Made by a program: the position numbers and the translations under genes | Notes under the pieces: generated by a model | Database searches by the model: none | The model's input: only the letters and a program-made list of their open reading frames with translations | What the model was told of the DNA's origin: nothing | Assembly: GCA_009103225.1 (NCBI GenBank) | Contig: RHPI01002262.1 | Span: forward strand, 1,002,585-1,066,584 | DNA: 64,000 nucleotides | Direction: 5' to 3' | From: Chlorokybus atmophyticus | Taxonomy: Eukaryota > Streptophyta > Chlorokybophyceae > Chlorokybales > Chlorokybaceae | Shown here: piece by piece, positions 33,036 to 43,882 of the stretch | Layout: every line of letters starts with the position of its first letter | Numbering within the stretch: position 1 is the first letter of the stretch

Positions 33036-33473
33036 AACTCGTATAACTAGCAAGAAGCGCAAGGCCAAGGTTACAACCACTAGTGATGCAATCAAGTGGC
33101 AGAGCATGCAGCAAGCATGTCTTGCTGCTGAGCGCGTTACATGGGAGGCATCTATAAAGCAAGCAGAGCTGTACAGCGCTTCAAAGAAAAGGTGACAAGC
33201 AGTGCGCTGATACCTTGCATTTGGGCAAGATGTTGAGTGAGGCTGTTGTGATGCTTCGTAGTACTCGGGTTGCTGTAGTTGTAAATGTTATATAGTTGAT
33301 ACCAACCATCATTTTTAAGTAGTTGTCACTTGTGCACGCACATATGTAACACAAATCCTTAACGATGCGCACATCATGTCTCACATAATTGCTATGCTAG
33401 TATATCTTAAATTATGGTACTAATGTTGTGCATGTTATGAACACCCGCTACAACATGAGGTGGCATATGAATT

Positions 33474-33626
33474 CATGAAGCGCATAAAATGCGCGCCCAT
33501 GAACTTAAAAACTCGTTAATGAGTTATGCACTCACTAGGCGTGAGTTGTGAGTCTCAAGCTCCTTATCTAGTCGCTTGAAACCCTAGCACGGCGGCGCCA
33601 TCCTTGGCGTGGGTGGCAAGTGTGGT
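33474..33626 (+). repeat. 486-bp target-specific repeat, copy 6 (3'-truncated)
   Basis: Starts CATGAAGCGC after the flank GCATATGAATT. The middle hairpin is deleted (about 40 bp), and similarity stops after GTGTGGT, the same point as in copy 1. Confidence 0.75.
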
Positions 33627-33789
33627 GAGGAGGTGTGCACGGAGGAGGACCTCCATCATGGTTACACGGTCACAAGCGAGTGCCCAAGATGATGGAGAGT
33701 AGGTGGCGGCCACGGCCGCGGCGGCGTTGCTAGCCGTACGTCACTTATGGCAGGCTAGGAGTCCGCCACACCTTGAGTGAGGAGGAGAA

Positions 33790-35127
33790 GTGGAAGCGGC
33801 GAGGGAGGAGGGAGAGGTGCGCCCCCCCATGGGGAGGGGAGAGGAGGAGGTAAACAAGGAAGGTGACGGTGGCGGTGAGGAGGATGCGGACAACGAGGAC
33901 CCGCCCTTCGGCACATACAAGCATAGCAAGATTGAGGCAAGCCCGCTCCCCAACGCTTCTACCCCATCCATAAAACCCACGGAGGCAATGGCAAGGAGGT
34001 TGGAGGAGTTGGAAGCGAAGAACACGCGCCTCAAGCGTGGGAAGGCGCTCGCCATCCCTTGTGAGCCCGTCACCACCGAGCCTAACCACTCGCGACTTGT
34101 GAGCATCCTTCGCCGCAATATGGACTCCACCACCCCCAATGCTCGGGTGGAGGCGATGTGCAACCGCTTTGGTGAGCCCGCGGTTCCGGAAGGAGAACAT
34201 GAAGAAGCGGGCTCGGTAACATGTGAATGTGGCGGCTTACCTTGGCGCGGCGGCAAGCTCCTTCGACCGTGTGCCCGCTCACCTTCACGATGATCCCCAC
34301 TTCGCCCACAGCCGCAAAGAGAACACGAGAGGTGGGCTCATTCTTTGTAGGGTCATGTGCACGAGCATCATGGGAACACCATTATGTGGGTGCGGACTTG
34401 GTCCATGCCCACTTGCACATGCGTGCGTTGCGCACCTTATGAAAGCGCTGCCCCATTATTGAAATAGATGCATTTGTTTTGCATCCCTTCCCCCGTATTC
34501 GTGGGGCGAGAGGGCCCGCACTTAATGCCGTTGCATGCCCACCCCTGTATCAATATTATGACTACCTCACAGTAGGTAACAAGCACAACGGGGCACACCA
34601 TTTGCCTCTGCATCCCGAACACGTGGTGGGTAAGGTTGAGGATGGCATGTGGGTGCGCATGGCGCTAGACCCTGTGGCTTTGGACTATGTGCTTATGCAA
34701 CCAGTGTTGCTCATACGTGCTTTGTGCCCTAGCGCTGGACAAAGTATTCAAGCAATTCCACTATGTGGAAATGGCCAACAAGCACAGTTGGAAGGTAGTG
34801 GAGAAACTGCAGGGCAACCCTTTGGTCATGCATGACATGGAGGAGAAGCGCCTTAAGAAGGCAATCAAGGAGGTGGCTGCGGCACAGCCCAGGCTCAAGG
34901 CAAAGCCTGCCTATACTCTCAACAAGGGGCGGGGCCAGTACCCCCCTCGCTACTCCGGGTCCTGTGCATCTGGTGCGGGGCACACCAGCAACAGGACCGC
35001 TCCCATGCAGTCCCAGGCGGCTTCTACTGGGGGCCAGCGTGATGCCCGCACTTGTTACAACTGCGGGGAGCCTGGGCACCTGCGTGCCTATTGCCGTCAG
35101 ACCTCCGCTAACCGTGGGGGCCGGTAG
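33790..35127 (+). pseudogene. DIRS-type gag fragment (related to element E gag)
   Basis: The N-terminal ORF (33,790-34,293) is acidic, with a short coiled coil (AMARRLEELEAKNTRLKRGK). The frame is then lost until 34,687, where a helical region (EEKRLKKAIKEV), a Gly/Tyr/Arg-rich linker and one CCHC knuckle (CYNCGEPGHLRAYC) follow to a stop at 35,127. The second half is clearly homologous to the minus-strand copy at 30,683-31,098. No RT follows, so this is a gag-only fragment or the 5' part of an element interrupted by element C. Confidence 0.7.
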
Positions 35128-35726
35128 AACAGTTTATAGCTGTGGTGACTTTATGATAGCCTAGCAGCTGTACACTTGTGTGCAATTGTTGCCTGTAACA
35201 TCGTTTGAGGTCTCACACGACCCCTGATTGGGATGAAACTTTGGGTGCATCCTTGTGACGCAGTGACGCTCACATATAGAGCTAAAGAGCGTGAAATGTG
35301 AACACGATTTGCTATGGTCGCACAGTGTTTGGTGCATAACGTTTGTGTGAGGCCGTTTTTGGAACAGTTGTCTTCTTATTCTTTGATTTTCTTTTCTATT
35401 GAATGCTTCTTCAATTGGTGGCGACTTGCCTCAATCGCCGCATTCTCTTCGGCCCCCTTTCGGCAACCAGGATTTAGGGCAGCTCTGGACGCGGATTGTG
35501 AAGGGAGTCTCTCCTTCACCCGCTCCAGCAAACACCATCGCTCTTCTTGGGGTCCCTGCAAAGGGCCCCCAAATCACAGCCGAGTACATCGCACAAATTC
35601 TCACTTCTCTCAGATCTCTACATTGTGGACGCTCCTCCATCTGATGATGCGTATGCCATTTTTGATATCGCTCTGAGGATTGGTGAACTGTTCTTGCCCC
35701 ACGTGCACTTGTTTTTTGCTTTACGT
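35128..35726. other. untranslated or unassigned stretch between gag fragment and element C
   Basis: No conserved domain in any frame. It may be the DIRS element sequence downstream of gag, cut by the insertion of element C. Confidence 0.35.
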
Positions 35727-36255
35727 TGTAACGGGAGCAATAATAATAGAGGTATTATTACTACCTAAATAACAATTCTTGTATGAATAAGTATTTAAAT
35801 ATGCTGATTTATACCTCTTTTTTACGGTTCCTCGCTGAGAAAAAGCTATGATGCTTTATCATAGCTTAAACAAGTCCCAATAGGTGTAGAACCGCTTATT
35901 CAAGCCTATTTAATGTCACATTTGATAGTATGTGGTCACTATCTCGTTCGTTCTGTACGATAGGTATCTTTCGATACGTACCTTATCGATAGGTACCTTA
36001 TCTAAGCTATAATTGGCTTACGCTAGATTTTCTAACTACCCTATCTGTAGGGTCGATGTCTAGTTGTGAGTTAATTATCAAGAGGTATACATATGATACA
36101 CTCTTGATATAAAAGGTCACATCAAACTGATGTGAGGGACTTTTTCAGTTCTCTGCTCGGTGGCAGCCACGCCGTTGAAAGGCTTGTCATAGGCGGTGTG
36201 GGTGTTGGGGTAGAGGATTGAAAGGGCATCATCCGGCGACGGTGGTGCTGCTACA
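35727..36255 (+). repeat. 5' LTR of element C
   Basis: 529 bp, starting TGTAACGGGAGC and ending GCTGCTACA. Contains iterated palindromes of the type GATAGGTACCTTATC (35,960-36,003) and a TATA-like GATATAAAAG (36,106). Matches 42,661-43,199 throughout with scattered substitutions and small indels. Confidence 0.92.
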
Positions 36256-36256
36256 T

Positions 36257-36270
36257 TGGTATCCAAAAGC
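36257..36270 (+). promoter_or_regulatory. primer binding site, initiator-Met-tRNA-like
   Basis: TGGTATCCAAAAGC lies one base after the 5' LTR. It begins TGGTATC, like the initiator methionine tRNA complement (TGGTATCAGAGC) used by many plant LTR elements, with mismatches in the middle. Confidence 0.7.
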
Positions 36271-36429
36271 TGGGGGGTGACGTGGGTACTTATAGGGGGC
36301 GGCAACCTGCTCTCGGCCAATCAGAAGGCGTCGGCGGCGGCCTTCTATTCGTCCACGCAGCCCAAGCTTCAAGTTAGCTTACCTGCGCTACCTCCACGTT
36401 AAAGCCACCCAAAAGGCGGCCTCTCCACA

Positions 36430-36920
36430 TGTGAGGTACTATCACACACGTCAGTAACTAGCCTGCTTGCCAGGTGCTTGCCAGGTGCTCGTGTGTACTT
36501 TCATGCACATCATTCAGCGACTTGCCAGTGCATGAGTGCGGCTTGCTAGTGTGCCATCACTGCTTGTCACACTTAGTGCACTATCATTGCATGCGGTGAT
36601 TGCCTGTCATTGTGCTTGCCAGTGCATGTAACAGTTGGTCACTGTACGGCTTGCCTGTTACATGCCTGTGGCTTGCCTGTTGCATGCCTGTGACGTACCT
36701 GTGACCGGCCAGCTGCTTTTCCGGATTGCTTGACCCGAGTCCGTAAGTTTCGAACCAAGATGTTCTAAAACCCTCCCCCTCTGGCTTCGACTTGGAGATC
36801 GGGACTTGGTTAGGACAGTTTTGGGGAGGTTCTATGACATTCTGTTCCCAAACACTGTTTGTCTGAAACCCTCCCCCTCTGGCTTTGGCCTGGAGATTGG
36901 AACTTGGTCGAGGACAACAC
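36430..36920. repeat. short tandem repeats in the leader of element C
   Basis: A CTTGCC(A/T)G(T/G)-rich array at 36,450-36,715 is followed by a 95-bp direct repeat. The block AAACCCTCCCCCTCTGGCTT with AGATxGGxACTTGGT occurs at about 36,768 and again at 36,866. It lies between primer site and gag and is non-coding. Confidence 0.6.
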
Positions 36921-37191
36921 AAGGTTAGGACATTCTGGTCCCATTCAGACTTGTTCTATTTGGTGACACTTCAGATCTAACCTTTCTTGTTTTAAAATTA
37001 ATTTGGACTCTGTTTGGGACTTTTACAACTTAGGGTCATATTTATCCTCTCGTTGAACCTTGTCCATTGGTGAGGTTCTCACCATTCCATTTTGCCTGTT
37101 TTGCAGACAAATGGAAGAGAACTCGGTGCCCACCTCAAAGGGGGAAAGCTTGCAAAAATAGCAATTATCCCGTGAGGAGGAGTTTCCATCT

Positions 37192-38302
37192 ATGGAGGAT
37201 ATTTTCAACCCGGATGATGCACCTGATAAGTCTCATGCTGCTAAGGATGTGAATGGCTTGGTGGAACCAGACGGGCCACCACTACCACCACCATCATTCG
37301 TGCAGCCTAAAATCTCAGTTTGCTTGACAAAACAGGAGTTGATGGACCACTTTCTTGGCACCTATGATGAGGCGCCTCGCGAGGCGATTGTCTTGCTCGT
37401 TAACTTCCCTAGCGGAAAAGATCTCAAAGCTCACCACCTTTATAGGGCGAGATTGGGAGGGATCGATGGGTGAAGGTCAACATGTTTTAAACATGATCGA
37501 GCGCCTTCAACGCTCTGATAGTGGTCCATCTGTTCAGGCGCTTGCTCGAAGTGCCGAGTTTGTTCCCAACAAACAAGCGGCAATTTTCAACTGGCTCGTA
37601 AAGCTGAGACACTATGTCAACTCCCTTCACATTTCAAAGGAGGGGAAGTTGCGTGTAGCTGAGTTTCTGATCTCAAATGATGCTCTGGCAGAGTGGTATT
37701 GCCGTAAGCAGCGGGATACGAACCTCGGGCGGGAAGTGAATCAGTTGTGCTCTTTCATGGAGCAGCGCTATGGTGGCGCAAATCCTGCCCAGGTTGCTCG
37801 CAACCAGCTGCACAATCTGCGTCAAAACGAGCGTCCGGTTTAGCAGTATATCCAGGATTTTTAGTCGTTTGTCAGCATGATCAATGCTGGCAAACTACCC
37901 ATCAGTGATGCTGGTCAGCTGGATATGTTCAGGCGTGGCTTGGACACAGATCGCGTGCAGCATGTGGCCGTCAACCCTGCGAGTTTGCAAGAGTGGGCCT
38001 CAACGGATTTACCAATGCTGATGCAGATGGTTGCTGCTGTGGACAGTGTGAAGCGCTCTCACGCAAACATGCAAACCACAGCAAAAGAGGCAACCCCGGT
38101 TTCAGCTGCAAAGCGCCCAGCCACTGACAACAAACCTTTTGTGAAAAAGGCGAAACATCTCAGCCTGCTGGCCCCTACAACGCGGCCAAATCCACCATCA
38201 CTTGCAACTTCTGCAGAAGACAGGTCATGGGGAGGCCAAGTACTATGCAAAGCAAAATGCACAGAAGGTCAAGCAACAGAAGGACAAGAAAGAAAGAAAT
38301 AG
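37192..38302 (+). pseudogene. gag of element C
   Basis: ATG at 37,192 opens a frame with MEDIFNPDD, a Pro-rich linker and a capsid-type domain (FNWLVKLRHYVNSLHIS, then WYCRKQRD, then LCSFMEQRYGG). There is a frameshift near 37,440 and two stops near 37,841 and 37,862. The frame then continues as MFRRGLDTDRVQHV and a basic tail to 38,302. No CCHC knuckle is readable in the final frame, although the corresponding element A protein has one. Confidence 0.8.
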
Positions 38303-38693
38303 GAAATATCCGTGGTTGGTAGCTTAGTTGAGCAGAACGAATTTAAAAACTCTGTACTTTTTGATAAAGTTTCCTCTCTTTGTGATGTATCAGATCTATG
38401 GACTGATATAAGCACACTACCTGTGTTGACAAATGCAAACGGTTGTGTTTTAATCAATGTTCCATTCTCTGAATTGGTAACTGCGGTTAAGCACTTACAC
38501 GAGTTGCAATTACAACATGCTGTCACTGCATGTGTAGTTATCCCTCGATGTCATGGCCCGTGGTTGCAATTGTTGAAAGGGGGAGAAGTAATTATGCAAC
38601 TCTCACGCAAAGATACAGGAGCTTCATCGTTACAAGTGATTTTTATCAAGCCTGCTACCAATCACGGCATTAGCTACATTTAATGGTCACTCA

Positions 38694-38972
38694 GTGCCAC
38701 TCAAATGGAGATTTGAGAGTCAACTTATGGGTACACCATGTACAGCATTGCTTGATACTGGTGCAAACCATATATTTGTTGAACATGCTTGGGTGACATG
38801 TAATAACATACCTTTCACACCAGTCACGTCGTATGTATGTGCTGCTGGTTCCACCCTTAATGCAATTGGGGAAGTGAAGGGGCGTTTTTGTATTAACAGC
38901 CACAAGACTCGACCAACTTTCATCGTGGTGGATGTAGGTATCCCCGGGGTGGATGTTGTTTTTGGTGAATAG
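38694..38972 (+). pseudogene. aspartic protease of element C
   Basis: The frame contains ALLDTGANHIFVE, the DTGA active-site loop of retropepsins, then a second strand pattern (TFIVVDVGIPGVDVVFG) with the usual hydrophobic-Gly ending. Retropepsin acts as a dimer to cut the polyprotein. The frame ends at 38,972 and RT restarts in another frame. Confidence 0.85.
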
Positions 38973-39156
38973 TGGCACACCGAAGCAGGTTTGCAATTGG
39001 ACTCTCGAGCAAATACGTGCACCTTTCGTAAGGGTAAACGAAGGTGACCTTAATCGCACCTGTACTCGCACGTGTTGCTCGCAACAATGTTCCGCTCCTC
39101 TTCGCTATGCAACTGAAACGTTGCATGCGCAAACGTGAGAAAGTATATTTGATGCA

Positions 39157-41751
39157 CTTACAACAGGTAGAGACACCTATCGAACAGGCCGTATCTGACC
39201 TTGTGGTGCAATCACTTATGGAACAATACGCAGATGTATTTCAGGATGAACTCCCGGAGTTGCCTCCTGATAAAAACATACATCATACCATTCCGTTGGA
39301 AGAGGGGGCAAAGCCACCTTGGCGGCCTATCTATAGGCTGAGTCCCTTAGAATACGCGGAAATGGAAAAACAGCTCGAAGAGTTATTGGACAAAGGTTTA
39401 ATAACAAAGAGCATATCTCCTTTTGGTGCACCAATTTTGTTTGTGCCCAAAAAATGTGGCAAGCTACGCATGTGTATTGATTACCGTGTGTTGAACAAAG
39501 TAACTGTGAAAAATAGATACCCTTCGCCTCGGATTGATGATTTGTTTGAGAAGCTGTCAGGTGCAACAGTGTTCAGCACACTGGATTTGTCCAGTGGTTA
39601 TCATTAAATCAAAATACACCCGTCGGATATATGGAAAACTGCATTTCGCACCCCACTAGGACACTTTGACTATGTTACCATTTAGGTTAACAGATGCACC
39701 GGCTACATTTCAGACAGCAATAAACGCGGCATTTGTTGATGAACTGTACAAGTTTGTCTTGGTATATCTTGACGACATTATTGTGTTTAGCAAAACCCGA
39801 GAGGACCACCACAGGCATGTGGAATTGGTTCTAGCTAAGTTACGCGAACACAACTTCTATGCCAACCTGTTCAAATGCAACTTTGCAAAGGATGAACTAC
39901 CCTTTTTGGGCATATGATTGGCAAAGAAAGATTGAAACTAGATCTTCAAAAGGTGTGTGCGGTGAAGGATTGGCCACCACCCAAAGATGTACATCAGTTA
40001 CGTGCTTTCTCGGGGCTAGCCAATTATTTCCGCAAGTTCATGCTAGCATATTCTAGCATGGCAAATCCTGTAACATCTTTATCAAGAAAGGATGTTAAAT
40101 TTGTGTGGACGGAGGCACACGAGGTTGCTTTTACACGGATTAAAGATGCATTAACACAAGCCCCTGTGTTAGCCTTCCCCGACCACACCAAGCCTTTTGC
40201 GGTGATCAGTGATGCTTCCACCATTGGGTGTGGGGCAGTCCTGCTACAGGATGACAGACCATGTGCATACAAAAGCAGAAAGTTCATTCCTGCTGAACGT
40301 ACTTACACAACCACTGAGCAGGAATTGCTCGGGGTGGTGCACGCGCTGCGCACATGACGTTGCTACTTAGCAGGTGTGGAGTTTTCAGTAATTACTGATC
40401 GCAACCCGCTCACATTCTTTCATACGCAACAAAACCTGTCGAGGCGGCAAGCTAGGTGGAATGAATTCATTTCTCGTTTCACTTTCACTTAGCAATACCG
40501 TCCGGGTCGCACCAATGTGGCGGATCCATTAAACGTAGCCCTGCTCTTTTTGCACTTAGGCGCTCTCGAAGTACGCGTAATGTACAACAGCCTAAAGATC
40601 CTTTCCTAAAGGAAGTGTCCCCAAGTTATAATTCAGATGATTGGTTTAGCAGTCAAACCAACTTGCAACAGCTTACTGCTGTTAGCAATCTGTGATATAA
40701 AGGGGAGCGGTTGGCAATCCCCAATTGGGCGACTTGCAAAAGTAATGCTTACATTCAATGCATGACCCGTTGTATGCTGGGCATTTGGGGAAACACAAAA
40801 CACTCAAAGCTGCGCAACAGTTATACTGGTGGTCGTCAATGTCAGCTGATGTGGATAAATATGTGCGCACATGTGACGTGTGTCAACATAATAAGCCACT
40901 ACAACAAAAAAAGCGGGATTGCTTAAACCATTGGTAATTCCAGAACAAAAGTGGGATAGTGTTGGTATGGATTTGATTACTGACCTACCTGACACAGCAG
41001 CTAAATACACTGCTATTGTGGTTTTTGTCGACCGTTTGACGAAAATGGTGCATTTTGCCTCGTGTTGCACAACCGTGAGTGCACGAGACTTAGCACATTT
41101 ACTTGTGTCCACGGTCTTTCGAGTTCACGGTGTACCGCGTGAGCTTATCACAGATCGTGATCCTCGGTTTATTTCCAAGTTGTGGAGAGAAGTCTATGAA
41201 TTGTTGGGGGTAAAACAGAGCATGTCAACTGCTTTCCACCCGCAAACGGATGGTCAAACTGAGCGAGCAAATTAAATACTGGAAGAAATGCTTCGCCACC
41301 GTGTGGCTCGTAACCATGCTGATTATGACAGGTACTTGCCAATGGCAGTGTACGCTGTGAGCAACGCGTGGCAGGAAAGTGTAAAGGAAACCCCATTTTT
41401 CTTAAGTATGGGATTCGCCCTAACACACCAGCGTCATTGCGTGTACCTCGCAATGCCCTGACTGTACCAGCGGCAAAAGAATTTGCCACTGATATGCAAG
41501 AAAATTTAGCTCGAGCCAAGCTATGTCTGTCAGAAGCACAGGGCAAGCAAAAAGCTTATGCCGATACACATCGAAGAATGGCCACTTTCGATGTCGGCGA
41601 TAAAGTTTTGCTTAACGCAAAGAACATAACCATCCAAGGTACGGGTGCTCACAAGTTGTTGCCCCGATGGTTAGGTCCTTTCTTTATCATTGATAGAGTT
41701 GGTACGCACGCTTATCGACTGCAATTGCCCCCAAGTGATATGAGTTCATGA
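39157..41751 (+). pseudogene. RT, RNase H and integrase of element C
   Basis: RT runs 39,157-39,917: [32 protein letters not shown] (followed by a premature stop at 39,605), LPFRLTDAPATFQ, and the intact catalytic box YLDDIIVFSK. A frameshift near 39,915 leads into the connection domain and RNase H (FAVISDAST, TTEQELLGVVHAL), stopped at 40,356. Integrase: an HHCC region near 40,750-40,890, then the core at 40,919-41,275 with the DLITDLP and VVFVDRLTKMVHF blocks and ITDRDPRF. It also has HPQTDGQTERAN, stopped at 41,273. The C-terminal domain is at 41,368-41,746. The 486-bp repeat follows directly. Few lesions compared with elements A and B. Confidence 0.92.
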
Positions 41752-42232
41752 AGCGCATGAAATGCGCGCCCATGAACTCAAGAACTCGTTAATGAGTTAT
41801 GAGACTCTTGTGCCCCTAGTGCCTTGGGCACTTGGGGGCACAAGCACTCACCAGATGTGAGTTGTGAGTCACAAGCTCCTTATCTGGTCGCTTGAAACCC
41901 TAGCGCGGCGGCGCCATCCTTGGCGAGGGTGGCGAGTGTGGTATACTTTGCAGGTGTACAGGCTTCTCAAGCTTCAACCTCAACGTCGGCAGCACTGGCG
42001 CCATCAACGAGTTGAAGACCGACGAAGCGCGTGACTTTCGCACCTGGCGTGAAGAAGTAGTTCCCGTAGTTGTAGCCTAGCGCCCTAGTGCAGACTTGTG
42101 TATAGATCAGCCTATATCTGTACACTTGTACATTTGTATTGTAATGCACTTGGGTGCTGGGCATAGCCACCGTGCTATCGACCCATAGCGACCCCCCAGC
42201 ATGAGCTGTGTGTCGCATATAACTCGTGTGTG
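41747..42232 (+). repeat. 486-bp target-specific repeat, copy 7 (full length)
   Basis: Inserted in the integrase C-terminus of element C. Removing it and one AGTT restores the reading PPSDMSLRIHNVFHVNLLKP, so the empty site is GATATGAGTTTGCG. AGTT (up to TGAGTT) is repeated on both sides. It begins CATGAAGCGC, carries the terminal compound hairpin and the middle hairpin, and ends CTCGTGTGTG. About 5 percent different from copy 2 by eye and of identical length. Confidence 0.92.
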
Positions 42233-42234
42233 AG

Positions 42235-42493
42235 TTTGCGTATACACAACGTGTTTCATGTGAACTTGTTGAAACCTTACCACTTAGACGGTAAAACACA
42301 GCCTCCACCACCGCCAGTTGAGGTGGACAGCGAGCTCGAATATGAGGTGGAAGCTATATTGAACCATAAGCTAAATAGTCGAGGACGCGCAACTCGTTAT
42401 TTGGTAAAATGGAAAGGATATGGCCCAGAACATAACAGTTGGGAGCCCGACAGGCATCTTACGCACTGCCGCGAGTTGCTTCGAGCTTATTAG
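42235..42493 (+). pseudogene. integrase end and chromodomain of element C
   Basis: After the repeat the frame continues RIHNVFHVNLLKPYH, a Pro-rich linker and an intact chromodomain (YEVEAIL, RYLVKWKGYGPEHNSWEP) to the stop at 42,491-42,493. The aromatic-cage positions (Tyr, Trp, and Tyr/His-type) are present. It is classed as pseudogene because it is cut off from the rest of pol by the insertion. Confidence 0.85.
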
Positions 42494-42660
42494 AATTCAC
42501 GTCCTTCCCATAAACTGTGGGCTTGGTATTATGACAGACTGGCAGTGCAGTTTCATTACCACCCTGTCATTTCCTGCTATCTCAATGGTTACAATTACTC
42601 GAAATCAAGCCTGATTAACTGGGGTTCAACGAGGACGTTGGAAACCCAAGTGGGGGGGAA

Positions 42661-43199
42661 TGTAACGGGAGCAATAATAATAGGGGTATAAGTGCTACCT
42701 AAATAACACATTTTGTATGAATAAGTATTTAAATATGCTTATTTACACCTCTTTTCTACGGTTCCTCGCTTATTAAAGGCTATGATGCTTTATCATAGCT
42801 TAAATAAGTCCCAATGGGTGTAAAACCGCTTAGTCAAGCCTATTTAATGTCACATCTGATGTAATGTGGTCACTATCTCGTTAGGTACCTTACGATAGGT
42901 ATCTTTTGATAGGTACCTTATCGATAGGTACCTTATCTGAGCTGTGATTGGCTCACGCTAGATTTCCTAACTACCCTATCTGTAGGGTCGATGTCTAGTT
43001 GTGAGTTAATTATCAAGAGGTATATATTTGATATACTCTTGATATAAAGGGTCACATCAAACTGATGTGAGGGACTTTCAGTTCTCTGCTCAGTAGCGGC
43101 CACGCCGTTGAGCAGAGAACTGAAAGGCTTGTCATAGGCAGTGTGGGTGTTGTGGTAGAGGATTAAAGGGGCATCACCGGCGACGGTGGTGCTGTTACA
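42661..43199 (+). repeat. 3' LTR of element C with preceding polypurine tract
   Basis: The tract AAGTGGGGGGGAA ends at 42,660 and the LTR starts TGTAACGGGAGC at 42,661. It differs from the 5' LTR by an insertion of about 20 bp that contains GAGCAGAGAACT (43,110-43,121), the exact reverse complement of AGTTCTCTGCTC just upstream (43,080-43,091). Confidence 0.9.
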
Positions 43200-43299
43200 C
43201 ACACTCTGGTATAGCATTATCACGGTATAGAACTCGGTGTTGGTTTATAGCATACTTTGCCATCGAAGGAGTCGTTAAAGGCACCTGAGCAAGGTCAGG

Positions 43300-43882
43300 C
43301 GTGGCGTGGTGGAACCTAATGCAACAACTATGAGGGGCAAACAAGGAGTATTGAACTTTGCAGCCCTACAGGCAGTATTGGAACCTTGTAGTCCTGCTGG
43401 CAACACGAGGAAAAGAATGGTTAATAGAGACAAGCATCATGTGCGTGGGAGTGTTGAACGGAGTAAGTTAATGTGGGTAAGCTTGCAAGGAGAACTTGGA
43501 GTTCAAGGTCAAGCTGCTTGCATGGGAGTGTTAAAGGTTATATGTTGTTGAAGGTACATGTAGTTGGTACGATCGGCTTAACCTTAATAGTTACGGGAGT
43601 TATGAGAGTTACAAGAACTCAGCAATTATAATCATCAATCGCCATTATGGTCAACCATGGTCAACATTTAATTTGACCGTTGATTAGTGTTAACTAGTGT
43701 TGACTTTAATTGGAGTTGACTAGTGCTTAGTAGCGCAGTATATAAGACATTATATATTGCTTAAAACAGTGGGTCGCGTATTGTCTCTGTGGTTGGCGTG
43801 CTTGCTGCACTTGTCACTAGTGTGCACACTTGTATATGAGAGGCGCATACACACACACTAGGCGCATCACTAGTTCTCAACA
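43300..43882 (+). mobile_element. Ty1/copia 3' end: internal tail and LTR
   Basis: The internal tail (GGAGTTCAAGGTCAAGCTGC, then GGGAGTGTTAAAGG) matches the tail of element F in opposite orientation. The LTR follows at 43,546-43,882: TGTTGAAGGTACATG at the start, CTAGTTCTCAACA at the end, with TTGAC cores near 43,650-43,710. No gag or pol is present upstream, so it is a truncated copy. Confidence 0.75.

Larger units (their letters stand above)
35727..43199 (+). mobile_element. Ty3/gypsy chromodomain retrotransposon C, nearly complete
   Basis: Both LTRs, primer site, gag, protease, RT, RNase H, integrase, chromodomain and polypurine tract are present in order. Only a handful of stops and frameshifts break the frames, so it is the youngest of the three gypsy copies. 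It carries a 486-bp repeat between integrase and chromodomain. The flanks TACGT (35,722-35,726) and CACAC (43,200-43,204) do not match, so no target duplication is visible. Confidence 0.93.
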
